64,000 bases of DNA from Verrucomicrobiaceae bacterium (GTDB lineage Bacteria; Verrucomicrobiota; Verrucomicrobiia; Verrucomicrobiales; Akkermansiaceae), in the NCBI GenBank assembly GCA_027486655.1, contig JAIXOR010000052.1, positions 1-64,000 of the forward strand, read 5' to 3'. The position numbers were made by a program, and so were the translations under genes. This document shows, in pieces, positions 44,321-52,774 of this stretch (the first letter of the stretch is position 1; every line of letters begins with the position of its first letter). A model generated the notes under the pieces. The model ran no database searches, was not told the DNA's origin, and saw only the letters and a list, made by a program, of their open reading frames with translations.

Positions 44321-45238
44321 TCAGAGGTTCTTGAAGAAATCGAAGGTGGTGGCGAGGCCATCCTCCAGCGTGTGCCGTGGCTTCCAACCCGCGGCGAGAA
44401 GCTTGTCCGCGCTGGCGCGGGAGTGCTTCACATCACCGGGCCGCTCGGGCGCATGCAGCACTCTGGACGGAGTGCCCGCGTTCCCGATGATCTGGCGGGC
44501 GAGCTCGTTGATGGTGATCTGGCCGCCGTATCCCGCGTTGAAGACGCCGGTGACACCGGGAGTCTCCGCAGCGAAGGTGAGCGCGCCGACGATGTCCTTC
44601 ACGTAGATGAAATCGCGCGTTTGTTCGCCATCGCCGAAGACGGTGATGTCCTCGCCCTTCACGGCTTTCTCGATGAAGATCGGCACGGCGGCCGCGTAGG
44701 CGCCTTTGGGATCCTGGCGGGGGCCGAAGACGTTGAAGAAGCGGATGGCGGCGGTTTCGAGCCGGCCCTCGGAGCGGAACAGGTTGAGGTAGTATTCGCC
44801 GTCGAGCTTGGTGATGGCGTAGGGGCTCTTGGGCTCCGGGACCATGGTCTCCAGCTTGGGAACCGTCGGGTTGTCCCCATAGATCGCGGCGGAGGAGGCG
44901 AAGACGAGTTTCTTCACCCCCGCGGCGGCGGCTTCCTCGAGGACGTTGAGGAGGCCGTGCACGTTGATGTCCACGCACTCGCCGGGTTTGGCCATGGATT
45001 CCGGGACACTGACCAGTGCGGCCAGATGGAAGATGTAATCCACACCCTGCACGGCTTTTCTAACAAGCTCACGGTCGGTGATCGAGCCTTCGATGAACGT
45101 GCAATCCAGGCCATCCAGGTTTTTCCGGTATCCGGTGCGCAGGTTGTCCAGCACACGGATTTCCTCCGCCTTGCCCTGATAGTGTTCGACGATGTGCGAG
45201 CCGATGAAGCCGGAGCCGCCGGTGACGAGGATTTTCAT
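44321..45238 (-). CDS. galE: NAD-dependent UDP-sugar 4-epimerase (GalE/WbpP type)
   Basis: 305-residue extended SDR. GGSGFIGSH binds NAD; the catalytic set is Ser115/116 (FASSAAIYG), Tyr140 and Lys144 (YAITK). The NVFGPRQDP and GDGEQTRDFIYV segments are shared with epimerases acting on UDP-Gal/Glc or their N-acetyl forms. Because the kinase upstream is of the N-acetylhexosamine type, UDP-GlcNAc/UDP-GalNAc is a likely substrate, which is inference. The four-helix cassette begins 1-2 nt upstream of its ATG. Confidence 0.9.
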   Translation of the reverse strand: MKILVTGGSGFIGSHIVEHYQGKAEEIRVLDNLRTGYRKNLDGLDCTFIEGSITDRELVRKAVQGVDYIFHLAALVSVPESMAKPGECVDINVHGLLNVLEEAAAAGVKKLVFASSAAIYGDNPTVPKLETMVPEPKSPYAITKLDGEYYLNLFRSEGRLETAAIRFFNVFGPRQDPKGAYAAAVPIFIEKAVKGEDITVFGDGEQTRDFIYVKDIVGALTFAAETPGVTGVFNAGYGGQITINELARQIIGNAGTPSRVLHAPERPGDVKHSRASADKLLAAGWKPRHTLEDGLATTFDFFKNL

Positions 45239-45239
45239 G

Positions 45240-45714
45240 AAGAGTGAGTGGTAAGAGGTAAGAGGAGTTTAGGAAATTGGGCCGCAGAAGGATTCGGCTT
45301 TGTTTTCCATGGCGCGGAGCATGCCGCCGATGCTGACGCAGTGGCTGTCGAGAGCACGAAAGGTCTCGTCCGTGATGTAGGAGTGACGAAGCGAGTGATC
45401 GAGCCATGCCTGGGTCTCGAAAGTCTCGCTGAGCGAGTCGCTCAACTTGGCGACAAAGGCGGCTGGATAACGCCGCTTTCCCCAGGCTTCCGCGATGTTT
45501 GCAGAGATGGACCGCGATGAGCGGCGGATCTGATCCGTCAGCGAGTACTTCTCTTCGCGTGGAAATGATATCGATGCATCAAACACCGCCGAAGCCAGAT
45601 CCAGCGCAGTCTGATAGACGCGCAGGTCGCGAAACGATGACGCGTAGTTTCCTGATGCACCCGGATCGCTCATATTCTTCCCCCATTCACCATTTACCAA
45701 CCACCATTCACTCC
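45240..45714. mobile_element. Candidate cassette: second four-helix-bundle gene with imperfect inverted flanks
   Basis: A word-like repeat GAGTGAGTGGTAAGAGGTAA at 45242-45261 on the left and the inverse of GAGTGAATGGTGGTTGGTAA on the right (45695-45714) bracket the gene at 45269-45673. The inner bases of both flanks are built from repeats of a TGGTRAA-like unit. The left flank begins 4 nt from the galE start, and the right flank overlaps the stop of the kinase gene, so the segment fits exactly between the two. No transposase. Sequence differs from the 1515-2003 cassette but the plan is the same. Confidence 0.45.
45269..45673 (-). CDS. Four-helix-bundle protein (S23/intervening-sequence-protein family), second copy
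   Basis: 134 residues from the start at 45673 (MSDPGASG). Family signature FRDLRVYQTALDLA near residue 13 and TDQIRRSSRSISANIAEAWG near residue 45, then helices. Only distantly similar to the 1576-1956 protein (about a third identity by eye over the signature). Its start is preceded by GGGGGGAAGAAT, an excellent ribosome site formed by the flanking repeat; an alternative ATG at 45700 lies within that repeat. Function unknown. Co-directional with galE and the kinase. Confidence 0.83.
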   Translation of the reverse strand: MSDPGASGNYASSFRDLRVYQTALDLASAVFDASISFPREEKYSLTDQIRRSSRSISANIAEAWGKRRYPAAFVAKLSDSLSETFETQAWLDHSLRHSYITDETFRALDSHCVSIGGMLRAMENKAESFCGPIS

Positions 45715-46823
45715 ATCCTGCGTTTCACGATTTCCTCCATCTCGCTCATCTTGTCCTCGATGGCTTTGACGAAGGCGAACTGGTTGCGGCAGCGGTCGAT
45801 GTTGTGGGTGGGGCGGGTGATTTTGAAATAGACGTCGCCCTGCAGGTAGTCGGTGAGGAAGCGGATGCCGCACTCGAGGGTGAGCAGCTTGCCGGCGAAG
45901 GCGAGGTTGGCGATTTCGTGTTCGTTGAGGAAGGTGGCGGTGGAGAGGTAGCCTTTGACGAGGGCCTCGAAGCGGTCCAGCCGCACGCCGATGTTGGCTG
46001 GGTCCGGATCGTCCTCGCGGGTGGTGGGGGCGGCGGTGCGGACCATGTCGCCGAAGTCATAGAGCGCGGAGCCGGGCATGGTGGTGTCGAGGTCGATGAC
46101 GCAGACGCCCTCGGCGGTGACGTCGTCCAGCAACACGTTGTTGAGCTTGGTGTCGTTGTGGGTGACGCGTTCCGGGATTTTTCCGGCCGCGATGAGGTCG
46201 GTGATGCGGGCGCAATCGGCGGCGCGGGCGCGGGCGAACGCGATCTCCGCGGCCACCTCGGCGGCGCGTCCGGCGGAGTCCGCGGCGATGGCGGCCTCGA
46301 GCGCTTCAAGGCGCTTCGGGGTGTTGTGGAAATTCGGGATCGTTTCGTGCAGGCGCTCGCCGCCGAGGGTGGCGGCGAGTTTCTGGAACTCACCGAAGGC
46401 GCGCGCTGCCTGATAGGCCTGCTCGTTGGTCTCCAGCTCGTCGTAGCCGCGGGCGCGGTCGATGAACGGATAGACACGCCAGACGCTGCCTTGCGCATCG
46501 GTGGCATACGGTTTTCCGTCGAGTGCGGGGATGCAGGTGAGGGTGCGGCGGTAGGCTTCCCGGCTGCCCTCCGCCTTGAGGGTGGCGAGGGCGTGGCGTG
46601 TCACGCGATCCACGTTTTCCATCAGCTGCACCGGTTGCTTGAAGACATTGTGGTTGATGCGCTGGACCACATAGCGGACGCGCAGGCCGGCCTGGTCGAA
46701 CCAGGCGCAGTAGGTGTCGTTGATGTGGCCGGAGCCGTAGGCGTGGGCGCTGACGAAGTCGGCGCGCAGGTCAAACATCGAGGTGATGGCGCGGATGTCG
46801 TGTTTGGCGGGTGAGGAAGCCAT
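45708..46823 (-). CDS. nahK: N-acetylhexosamine 1-kinase-like phosphotransferase
   Basis: 371-residue aminoglycoside-phosphotransferase-fold kinase. The order of motifs matches Bifidobacterium NahK (LnpB): YGSGHINDTY, QRINHNVF, WRVYPFID, VTHNDTKLNNVLLD with catalytic Asp224, and IDLDTTMPGSALYDFGD with metal-binding Asp residues. NahK phosphorylates GlcNAc or GalNAc at C1. The assignment rests on motif spacing and the adjacent nucleotidyltransferase and epimerase genes, which form the same partnership as in the lacto-N-biose pathway. The substrate in this organism is inferred. Confidence 0.82.
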   Translation of the reverse strand: MASSPAKHDIRAITSMFDLRADFVSAHAYGSGHINDTYCAWFDQAGLRVRYVVQRINHNVFKQPVQLMENVDRVTRHALATLKAEGSREAYRRTLTCIPALDGKPYATDAQGSVWRVYPFIDRARGYDELETNEQAYQAARAFGEFQKLAATLGGERLHETIPNFHNTPKRLEALEAAIAADSAGRAAEVAAEIAFARARAADCARITDLIAAGKIPERVTHNDTKLNNVLLDDVTAEGVCVIDLDTTMPGSALYDFGDMVRTAAPTTREDDPDPANIGVRLDRFEALVKGYLSTATFLNEHEIANLAFAGKLLTLECGIRFLTDYLQGDVYFKITRPTHNIDRCRNQFAFVKAIEDKMSEMEEIVKRRME

Positions 46824-46844
46824 GGCGGGTGTCGGGTGCGGGTT

Positions 46845-47753
46845 TCAGGAGAGTTTTTCCGGGTATGAGCCCTCGGCGATGAGGCGGGCGATCGACTCGA
46901 CGACGAAGGGTTTGTCATCCGGGTAGGTGACGCCGAACCATTGGCTGGTGGTGCGCAGGACCGGGCACTGCGAGTGGCCGCCGTGGATGAGGTGATCGAC
47001 GACGGTGGGGATGTAGCACTCGGACTTCAACTGGTCTCCGGACTCGGCAAGGAAGCGGGTGAAGGCCTCCTCGAGCTGGACGAAGAAATCGGGACCGAAG
47101 GCCCAGAAGTTCATGGAAACAAGGGATCCGGCGGGCACGACGTGGCGTTTGCCGTCGAGCGCGTTGCCGCGGACGTGGCCGTCCGGTTCGCGTTCGATGT
47201 TGAGGTATTCCTCGACGTTGGTGAGGAGTCCCTGTTCATCGATCTTGCAGATGCCGCGGTTGACGTGGCCGTGGTCGGAGAGCGTGTTTTCGAGCGGGTA
47301 GCCGACCATGGCCATCTCGTTGGTGGTGCCTTCGGGCAGGCTGGAGAAGAACGAGGCGGCGCGCTGATAGGCGTCCGCGCCGTAGAAGTCGTCCGCATTG
47401 ATCACGGCGAAGTGTTCCTTCACGGCGTGGCGGGCGGCGCGCACGGCATGGGCGGTGCCCCAGGGTTTCTGGCGGCCTTCGGGGACGGTGAATCCCTCGG
47501 GGAGGTCGTCGAGTTTCTGGAACACGTAGTCCACGGCGATGCGACCGGCGAAGCGGGATCCGACGCCTTGTTTGAAGGCCTCCGCGAAGTCCTCGCGGAT
47601 GATGAAGACCACGCGTCCGAAGCCGGCGCGGATGGCGTCAAAGACGGAGTAGTCGAGAACGGTTTCACCGTTGGGACCCATGGGATCCATTTGCTTGAGG
47701 CCGCCGTATCGGCTGCCCATGCCTGCTGCGAGGACAAGGAGTGTCGGTTTCAT
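46845..47753 (-). CDS. Sugar-1-phosphate nucleotidyltransferase
   Basis: 302-residue GT-A-fold enzyme. LVLAAGMGSRYGGLKQMDP is the nucleotide-binding start, and VINADDFYG the metal-binding Asp region. It is expected to couple NTP to a hexose- or N-acetylhexosamine-1-phosphate, here probably the product of the kinase encoded 21 nt downstream. Neither nucleotide nor sugar can be fixed by eye. Start at MKPTLLVL (47753), which matches family N-termini; the frame extends further upstream without conservation. Confidence 0.87.
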   Translation of the reverse strand: MKPTLLVLAAGMGSRYGGLKQMDPMGPNGETVLDYSVFDAIRAGFGRVVFIIREDFAEAFKQGVGSRFAGRIAVDYVFQKLDDLPEGFTVPEGRQKPWGTAHAVRAARHAVKEHFAVINADDFYGADAYQRAASFFSSLPEGTTNEMAMVGYPLENTLSDHGHVNRGICKIDEQGLLTNVEEYLNIEREPDGHVRGNALDGKRHVVPAGSLVSMNFWAFGPDFFVQLEEAFTRFLAESGDQLKSECYIPTVVDHLIHGGHSQCPVLRTTSQWFGVTYPDDKPFVVESIARLIAEGSYPEKLS

Positions 47754-47888
47754 GGAGCGAAGACGTGGAAGACAAAAGGAACGCGGGGTTCTATGGTCCC
47801 GGTCCGGGCTGTGCAATGCCAATTCCCCGCAGGGCTGCCAAGCCCGGATCTTCGCCGGGGTACCACGGCTGTCCGCCGGCGCGGTGGA

Positions 47889-49349
47889 TCAGGCGGCCCG
47901 CAGGCGGTGGATCAGGACATCCAGCGAGATGCTGACCACGGCGGTGGCCTTGTCGCTCATGGCGTAGGGCAGGATGAGGCGTTTCTCGTGGACGAGGCAG
48001 CCGCAGCTGTAAACGACGTTCGGGACGTATCCTTCGCGTTCGTTGCCTTCCGGGGCGATCAAGGGCTCGCGGAGGCGGCCGATGACTTTGGAGGGATCGT
48101 CGAGATCGAGCAGGGCGGCGCCGATGCAGTATTTCCGCATGGGCCCCACGCCGTGGGTGATGACGAGCCAGCCGGCATCGGTCTCGACGGGTGAGCCGCA
48201 GTTGCCGAGTTTCACGGACTCCCACATTTCCGCGGGGCGCATGAGGAGTTGGGGGGTGTCCCAGTGGTGGAGGTCGTGGGAGCGCATGAGGAAGAGGTTC
48301 TCATCGTCCTGGCGGGAGAGCATGAGGTATTGTCCGTGGACTTTCCTGGGGAAGAGGGCCATGCCCTTGTTTTGGACGGCGCGGCCGTTGAGGGTGAGGA
48401 TGCGGAAGTCGAGGAAGTCCCGGGTTTGCATCAACTGCGGGAGGATGGTGCGGCCGTTGTAGGCGGTGTAGGTGGCGTAGTAGGTGACGGTGCCATCGTC
48501 ATCGGTGAAGCGGACGAAGCGGGCGTCCTCGATGCCGTTGCTCTCGTTGGCGGAGACGGGGAAGATGATGCGCTCGCTGATGGCGACGTGCGGAGGGAAC
48601 CGGAGTTCGTAGTTGCTGTCTGCAAGCCAGCGGATGCGGTCGAGCGTGCGGTTGAGTTCCGAGGTGTTCGGCTGGATCTCGCGGCGCACCTGGTTGATGG
48701 AGTCCTTGAGCTCGCTGAGGGTGAAGTTCTCGCCGAGCGGGCGCATGACTTCGGCGCAGTAGATGCTTTCCTCGAACATCTCGTGGAGCTTGGTGACGAA
48801 GAGCGGTTTGCGGTAGCTCGGGTTGGGCAGCAGCTCGGGCACGGTGACGAAGCGGGAGACGGGATCGAGCGTGATGCACCCGTGGGCACCGATTTCACCG
48901 GAGCGGAACTCGATGGAGGAAATGTGGCCCTCGCCGGTGGCGCGCAGGCTCATCACGAACCTCATGGTGCCGGCGGGCAGGCCGGACTGGTCCGGGTGGG
49001 GGACGATGGAGGGATTGAAAAGCGCGGCGGATTCGAGGGCGTATTCGCCGGAGAACAGCGCGCCGATGAGCAACTGCCGCTCGCGCGACATGGGCCGCTC
49101 GGTGAAAACGTGGTGCTGGATTTTCTGATAGTTTCTCAGCAGCACCGTCTCGATGCCGAAGTGGCGGTTGTCGAACTCCCGGCGCATGTCGGAGAGCCCC
49201 TCGACCACCTCGTCCTCGGTCAGGGCGAGGGCGCGGCCGATGATGGTGGTGACCCGTTGGTTGTCCGCGGGGATGAAGGGGCGGATGATCACCCTGGAGC
49301 TCTCCGGGTGGAGCAGGAGGTCATGCCGGCAGAGGATCGGAGTGCTCAT
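47889..49349 (-). CDS. GH130 family glycoside phosphorylase
   Basis: 486 residues, no signal peptide, so cytoplasmic. GH130 enzymes split beta-mannosides with phosphate, giving mannose-1-phosphate. The propeller signatures are recognisable: SNESNGIEDARFVRFTDDDG (with the catalytic Asp region), MLSRQDDENLFLM, GNCGSPVETDAGWLVITHGVG and GYVPNVVYSCG. An N-terminal extension of about 75 residues precedes the propeller. The subfamily cannot be assigned by eye. Its start overlaps the GT4 gene by 29 nt. Confidence 0.88.
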   Translation of the reverse strand: MSTPILCRHDLLLHPESSRVIIRPFIPADNQRVTTIIGRALALTEDEVVEGLSDMRREFDNRHFGIETVLLRNYQKIQHHVFTERPMSRERQLLIGALFSGEYALESAALFNPSIVPHPDQSGLPAGTMRFVMSLRATGEGHISSIEFRSGEIGAHGCITLDPVSRFVTVPELLPNPSYRKPLFVTKLHEMFEESIYCAEVMRPLGENFTLSELKDSINQVRREIQPNTSELNRTLDRIRWLADSNYELRFPPHVAISERIIFPVSANESNGIEDARFVRFTDDDGTVTYYATYTAYNGRTILPQLMQTRDFLDFRILTLNGRAVQNKGMALFPRKVHGQYLMLSRQDDENLFLMRSHDLHHWDTPQLLMRPAEMWESVKLGNCGSPVETDAGWLVITHGVGPMRKYCIGAALLDLDDPSKVIGRLREPLIAPEGNEREGYVPNVVYSCGCLVHEKRLILPYAMSDKATAVVSISLDVLIHRLRAA

Positions 49350-51630
49350 GAGCGTGCGGGTGTGAGTGGTTGAGGTGCTGCTCCGCGGCGGTCATTTCCG
49401 CGAGGGCGATCTGGAAGGCGAGGGTGGATTCCGCCCCTTGGTTTTCGTTGGCGCGGTGGTGGTGGAGGCCATCGCGGCAGCCGCCGGAGGTTGGGTCGTG
49501 CAGGGCGACGCCGAGGTCATTGCGGCCGAGGAACCAATCGAAGGCACGGCGGGCCTCGCGGTGCCAGAAGGCATCGCCGGTGGCATGGAAGGCATCGAGG
49601 CAGGCGGAAACCATGGCCTGGGCCTCGACGGGTTGCTGGTCGAAGTCCGCGCGTCCGCCGTGGCGGTGGAGGAAACCCGCGGTGCCGATGGGGCGGAAGT
49701 GGCCGTTGGGCGAGGTCTGGCGGCCCGCCAGCCAGCGCAGGCTTTCGAGTCCGTGAGAAAGGGAGTCCTCGTGGGGGTGTTGTCGTCCCGAGAGGATCAG
49801 TGCCTGGCAGAGGCGCGCGTTTTCGTAAGTGACGCTGTTCTCGAACCACGGCCAGCGTGCGTCCGCACAGGCGCGCCGGCAGTCGAGGAGACGGGTGGTC
49901 AGGTGGTCGCGGGCCGCGAGTGATTCGGCGTGGGTGGGATGGGCGCGGAGGTAGCCATGGATGCCGAGCAAGGCAAATGCCCAGGCACGGGGTGAGGTGA
50001 ATGAAGAGACCGCCGCCAGCCCGCGTTCGAAGAGTTCGGCGCAGAGCCGCCGGTGCCCCTCGTTGGGCGAGAGCGCGGTGCCGGATCCGGTGGCCCAGAG
50101 CGCGCGGCCGTGGCTGTCTTCGCTGCCATGATCCTCGAGCCAGCGGCGGTCATGGCTCATGAAGTTGCGGAAGCGGCCGGTGGCCGGATGAAGGGCGGCG
50201 GCGAGGAAGGCGAGGTAGCGCGTGGCCAGCAGGTCGAGATTCACCTTGGGCGGGGGAATCGCGGATTGCTCGAGGAGGTTGCAGAGCAGGAAGGCGCGCG
50301 CGTTGTCATCCGTGCAATAGCCCTCGTGGTGGTTGGGAACGTTGTAAACCGCGTGCTGCAGGATGCCCGTGCCGTCGGACAGGCGTTCGAGGTGGGTGAG
50401 GATGACGGGTGGCAGCTTGCCGGGGCGGGTGGCCGTGATTCTTCGGGAAAGAACGCTTTCCGCCACGATCCGGTGATCGGATTGGGCCTTTGCAAAGGAT
50501 TCCAGATAGCGCCTGCCGACGGCGGGCCAGGTGGTGTCCCGGCTTTCCTCGTAGGCTCTGCGCCGCATTCGGTCCATCAGGTCGCCGTCATCTAACAGGT
50601 TGCAAGCGGCGGCGGCGATCGCATCCGGATCGCGGAAGGGGACCAGCACGCCGCGACCGTCCGCCAGCAACTCGCTGGCGTGCCAGTAGGGCGTGGAGAT
50701 CACCACCTTGCCCGCGCCGAAGACGTAGGAGAGGGCTCCGGAGGTGATCTGGGCTTCGTTGAGATAGGGGGTGAGGTAAATGTCCGCCGCGCCGATGAAT
50801 TGGCCGAGGTCCTGATCGGACACGAAGCGGTTGAAGAACACCACGTGATCCGCCACGCCGAGGTCTTCCGCGAGGTGTTCCAGCGAGGTGCGGTATCTTT
50901 CGCCCTCGCGTGCGACGAGATGCGGATGGGTCGCTCCGAGGATTAGGTAAACCGCCTCGGGATGGCGGCGGATGATTTCCGGCATGGCGCGGATCCCGTG
51001 TTCGATGCCCTTGCCGGGGCCGAGCAGGCCGAAGGTGAGCAGCACCTTCCTGCCCTCCATGCCGAAGGGTTTCTTAAACTCCTCCGTGCCGGCGAAGGCC
51101 ACGTCCGGGATGCCATGGGGGATCACATCCACCTTCGCATCGGGGACGCCGTAGGTGTCCCGCAGGATCTCCGCTCCTTTTCGGGCCATCACGATCAGGC
51201 GGCCGCTGCGGCTCACCAACTCCTCCATCACCCGGCGCTGCGCCGCGTCCGGATCCGGCAGCACGGTGTGCAGGGTGGTCACCACCGGGATGCGCAGCTC
51301 CTTGAGCAAACCCAGAAGGTGCCCACCGGCCGGGCCGCCGTAGATGCCGAACTCGTGCTGGATGCTCAAGACATCCGCCTTGCCCTGGTTGAGCTCGTAA
51401 GCCGCCGCGCGGTAGTCCTCCACGTCCTTTTGCTGGACCTCAAAACGCACCTCGCCCGGATAATCGTAGCCTTCCGGGCGGTCGTTCATCGCGATGACGA
51501 TGCACTGGGCGTCCCTCGCCTGACCACTCACCGCCTCGCACAGGTTGTGGGTGAATGTGGCGATCCCGCATCTTCTGGGGACGTAGTCGCCGAGGAAGGC
51601 GATACGCCTGGATGAGGGGAATAAACTCAC
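49321..51630 (-). CDS. GT4 glycosyltransferase fused to an alpha-toroid-like C-terminal domain
   Basis: 769 residues. Residues 1-390 are a GT-B-fold family 4 transferase: RRCGIATFTHNLCEAV, SIQHEFGIYGGPAGG, VIPHGIPDV and the donor-site FGLLGPGKGIEHGIRAMP. Residues 410-750 have repeated WxxG/helical segments (HHEGYCTDDNARAFLLCNLL, SEDSHGRALWATG, NENQGAESTLAFQIALAEM) typical of (alpha/alpha)6 toroids. A His-rich tail ends the protein. Adds a sugar to an unknown acceptor; the overlapping GH130 gene suggests a mannosyl linkage, which is inference. Cytoplasmic. Confidence 0.87.
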   Translation of the reverse strand: MSLFPSSRRIAFLGDYVPRRCGIATFTHNLCEAVSGQARDAQCIVIAMNDRPEGYDYPGEVRFEVQQKDVEDYRAAAYELNQGKADVLSIQHEFGIYGGPAGGHLLGLLKELRIPVVTTLHTVLPDPDAAQRRVMEELVSRSGRLIVMARKGAEILRDTYGVPDAKVDVIPHGIPDVAFAGTEEFKKPFGMEGRKVLLTFGLLGPGKGIEHGIRAMPEIIRRHPEAVYLILGATHPHLVAREGERYRTSLEHLAEDLGVADHVVFFNRFVSDQDLGQFIGAADIYLTPYLNEAQITSGALSYVFGAGKVVISTPYWHASELLADGRGVLVPFRDPDAIAAAACNLLDDGDLMDRMRRRAYEESRDTTWPAVGRRYLESFAKAQSDHRIVAESVLSRRITATRPGKLPPVILTHLERLSDGTGILQHAVYNVPNHHEGYCTDDNARAFLLCNLLEQSAIPPPKVNLDLLATRYLAFLAAALHPATGRFRNFMSHDRRWLEDHGSEDSHGRALWATGSGTALSPNEGHRRLCAELFERGLAAVSSFTSPRAWAFALLGIHGYLRAHPTHAESLAARDHLTTRLLDCRRACADARWPWFENSVTYENARLCQALILSGRQHPHEDSLSHGLESLRWLAGRQTSPNGHFRPIGTAGFLHRHGGRADFDQQPVEAQAMVSACLDAFHATGDAFWHREARRAFDWFLGRNDLGVALHDPTSGGCRDGLHHHRANENQGAESTLAFQIALAEMTAAEQHLNHSHPHAHEHSDPLPA

Positions 51631-51715
51631 TCGAATTCAAATTCGGCGAGGAATCCGCCATGGCAACGGAAATCCTCGACGAATCGTTCCGGTCCGCCGC
51701 GACCGCTGCGCGGGC

Positions 51716-52690
51716 CTACTTCACCGGCAGGGTGAAGGGCACGCGCGAGACGGCGTCCGGCTTCGGGAAGTTTGCCGGGATTTCCGTGAGCGTGACCTTG
51801 CCGGTGGCGGCCCACTCGGTGCCGCGCAGGAAGGTCACCTTGAAGCCCACGCACTCGAATGAAGGCAGGTGATGGCCGAGGGTGGAGTGGAAAACGCGGC
51901 CCTTGTGATAGCCGATGGCCATCAGCATCGGCTCGTTGCGGCCCTCGTCGCGCAGCTTCTGCGGCTCCGAGGCGGTGGCCAGGATTTCCAGTTCCTCGGC
52001 AGGGCCGCGCAGCAGCGAGTAGCATTCGTCCGAGCAGTGCATCCAGTGTTCCGGCAGGCCCTTGGTCACCGGATGCGACTGGCTGCGGGTGGTGATCAGG
52101 AAATCATTGAGCGGGCCATGCGTGCCGCAGGGGCCCGGCCGGGGATCCCGCACGACCTTGCCTTCGCGGTCGATGTAGACGTAGGGGCCGTGTTTCTCGT
52201 TTCTGCCGCCCCAGCCGCCGAGGCCGATCATGCGGTTGTATTCCGGCCAATCCGGAAAGCAATTATCCGCGGCATGGATCGAGACGAAGCCGCCGCCTTC
52301 GCGGATGTAGCGTTCGAAGGCCTTCTGCGTTTCCACCGGCCAGGGAGCGGCCTTGTAGCCGAAGTTCGAGATCACCGCTGCATACTTGCCGAAGTCCGGC
52401 TTGAAGTCCGGATCGGTCTTCGGCTCCGGCAGGTCCTCGGTCGGTCCGGTGCCCGCCAGCGGCAGCGAGGCGGCTTCGGTTTTCCCGTTCCAGGTGAAGC
52501 GGGTCCTCGCGATGTCCACCTCGAACAATCCCGTTTCCCGCAGATACTCGCGCATCAGCAGGGTGGACTTGGGCCAGGCGTGGTGGTTGTTCTGACCATC
52601 GACAATCAGGACCTTGATCTTCCCGGCCCCATGGGAAACGGCGGATGAGAGCAGCATGGCGGTGATGATGAGGTGGCGCACGGGTTTCAT
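51716..52690 (-). CDS. ThuA domain protein (trehalose-utilisation-like), secreted
   Basis: 324 residues. Signal peptide (AMLLSSAVSHGA) then a ThuA fold: VLIVDGQNNHHAW at the start, SIHAADNCFPDW, GLGGWGGRNEKHGPY and FHSTLGHHLPSFE. ThuA-type domains resemble class I glutamine-amidotransferase folds; in this phylum they often occur in large exported proteins acting on carbohydrates, but the reaction is unknown. The start at 52690 (MKPVRHLI) was chosen over 52711. Its stop lies 85 nt from the GT4 start, and MacB-type genes are upstream. Confidence 0.85.
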   Translation of the reverse strand: MKPVRHLIITAMLLSSAVSHGAGKIKVLIVDGQNNHHAWPKSTLLMREYLRETGLFEVDIARTRFTWNGKTEAASLPLAGTGPTEDLPEPKTDPDFKPDFGKYAAVISNFGYKAAPWPVETQKAFERYIREGGGFVSIHAADNCFPDWPEYNRMIGLGGWGGRNEKHGPYVYIDREGKVVRDPRPGPCGTHGPLNDFLITTRSQSHPVTKGLPEHWMHCSDECYSLLRGPAEELEILATASEPQKLRDEGRNEPMLMAIGYHKGRVFHSTLGHHLPSFECVGFKVTFLRGTEWAATGKVTLTEIPANFPKPDAVSRVPFTLPVK

Positions 52691-52774
52691 GAACTTTCGG
52701 AGTTGCGCCAAACTTGAAACTCCCGACCCCCGTTTGGCGATGGAAAACCGCGGCCTGTCCGTGGTCTCCGGCGC

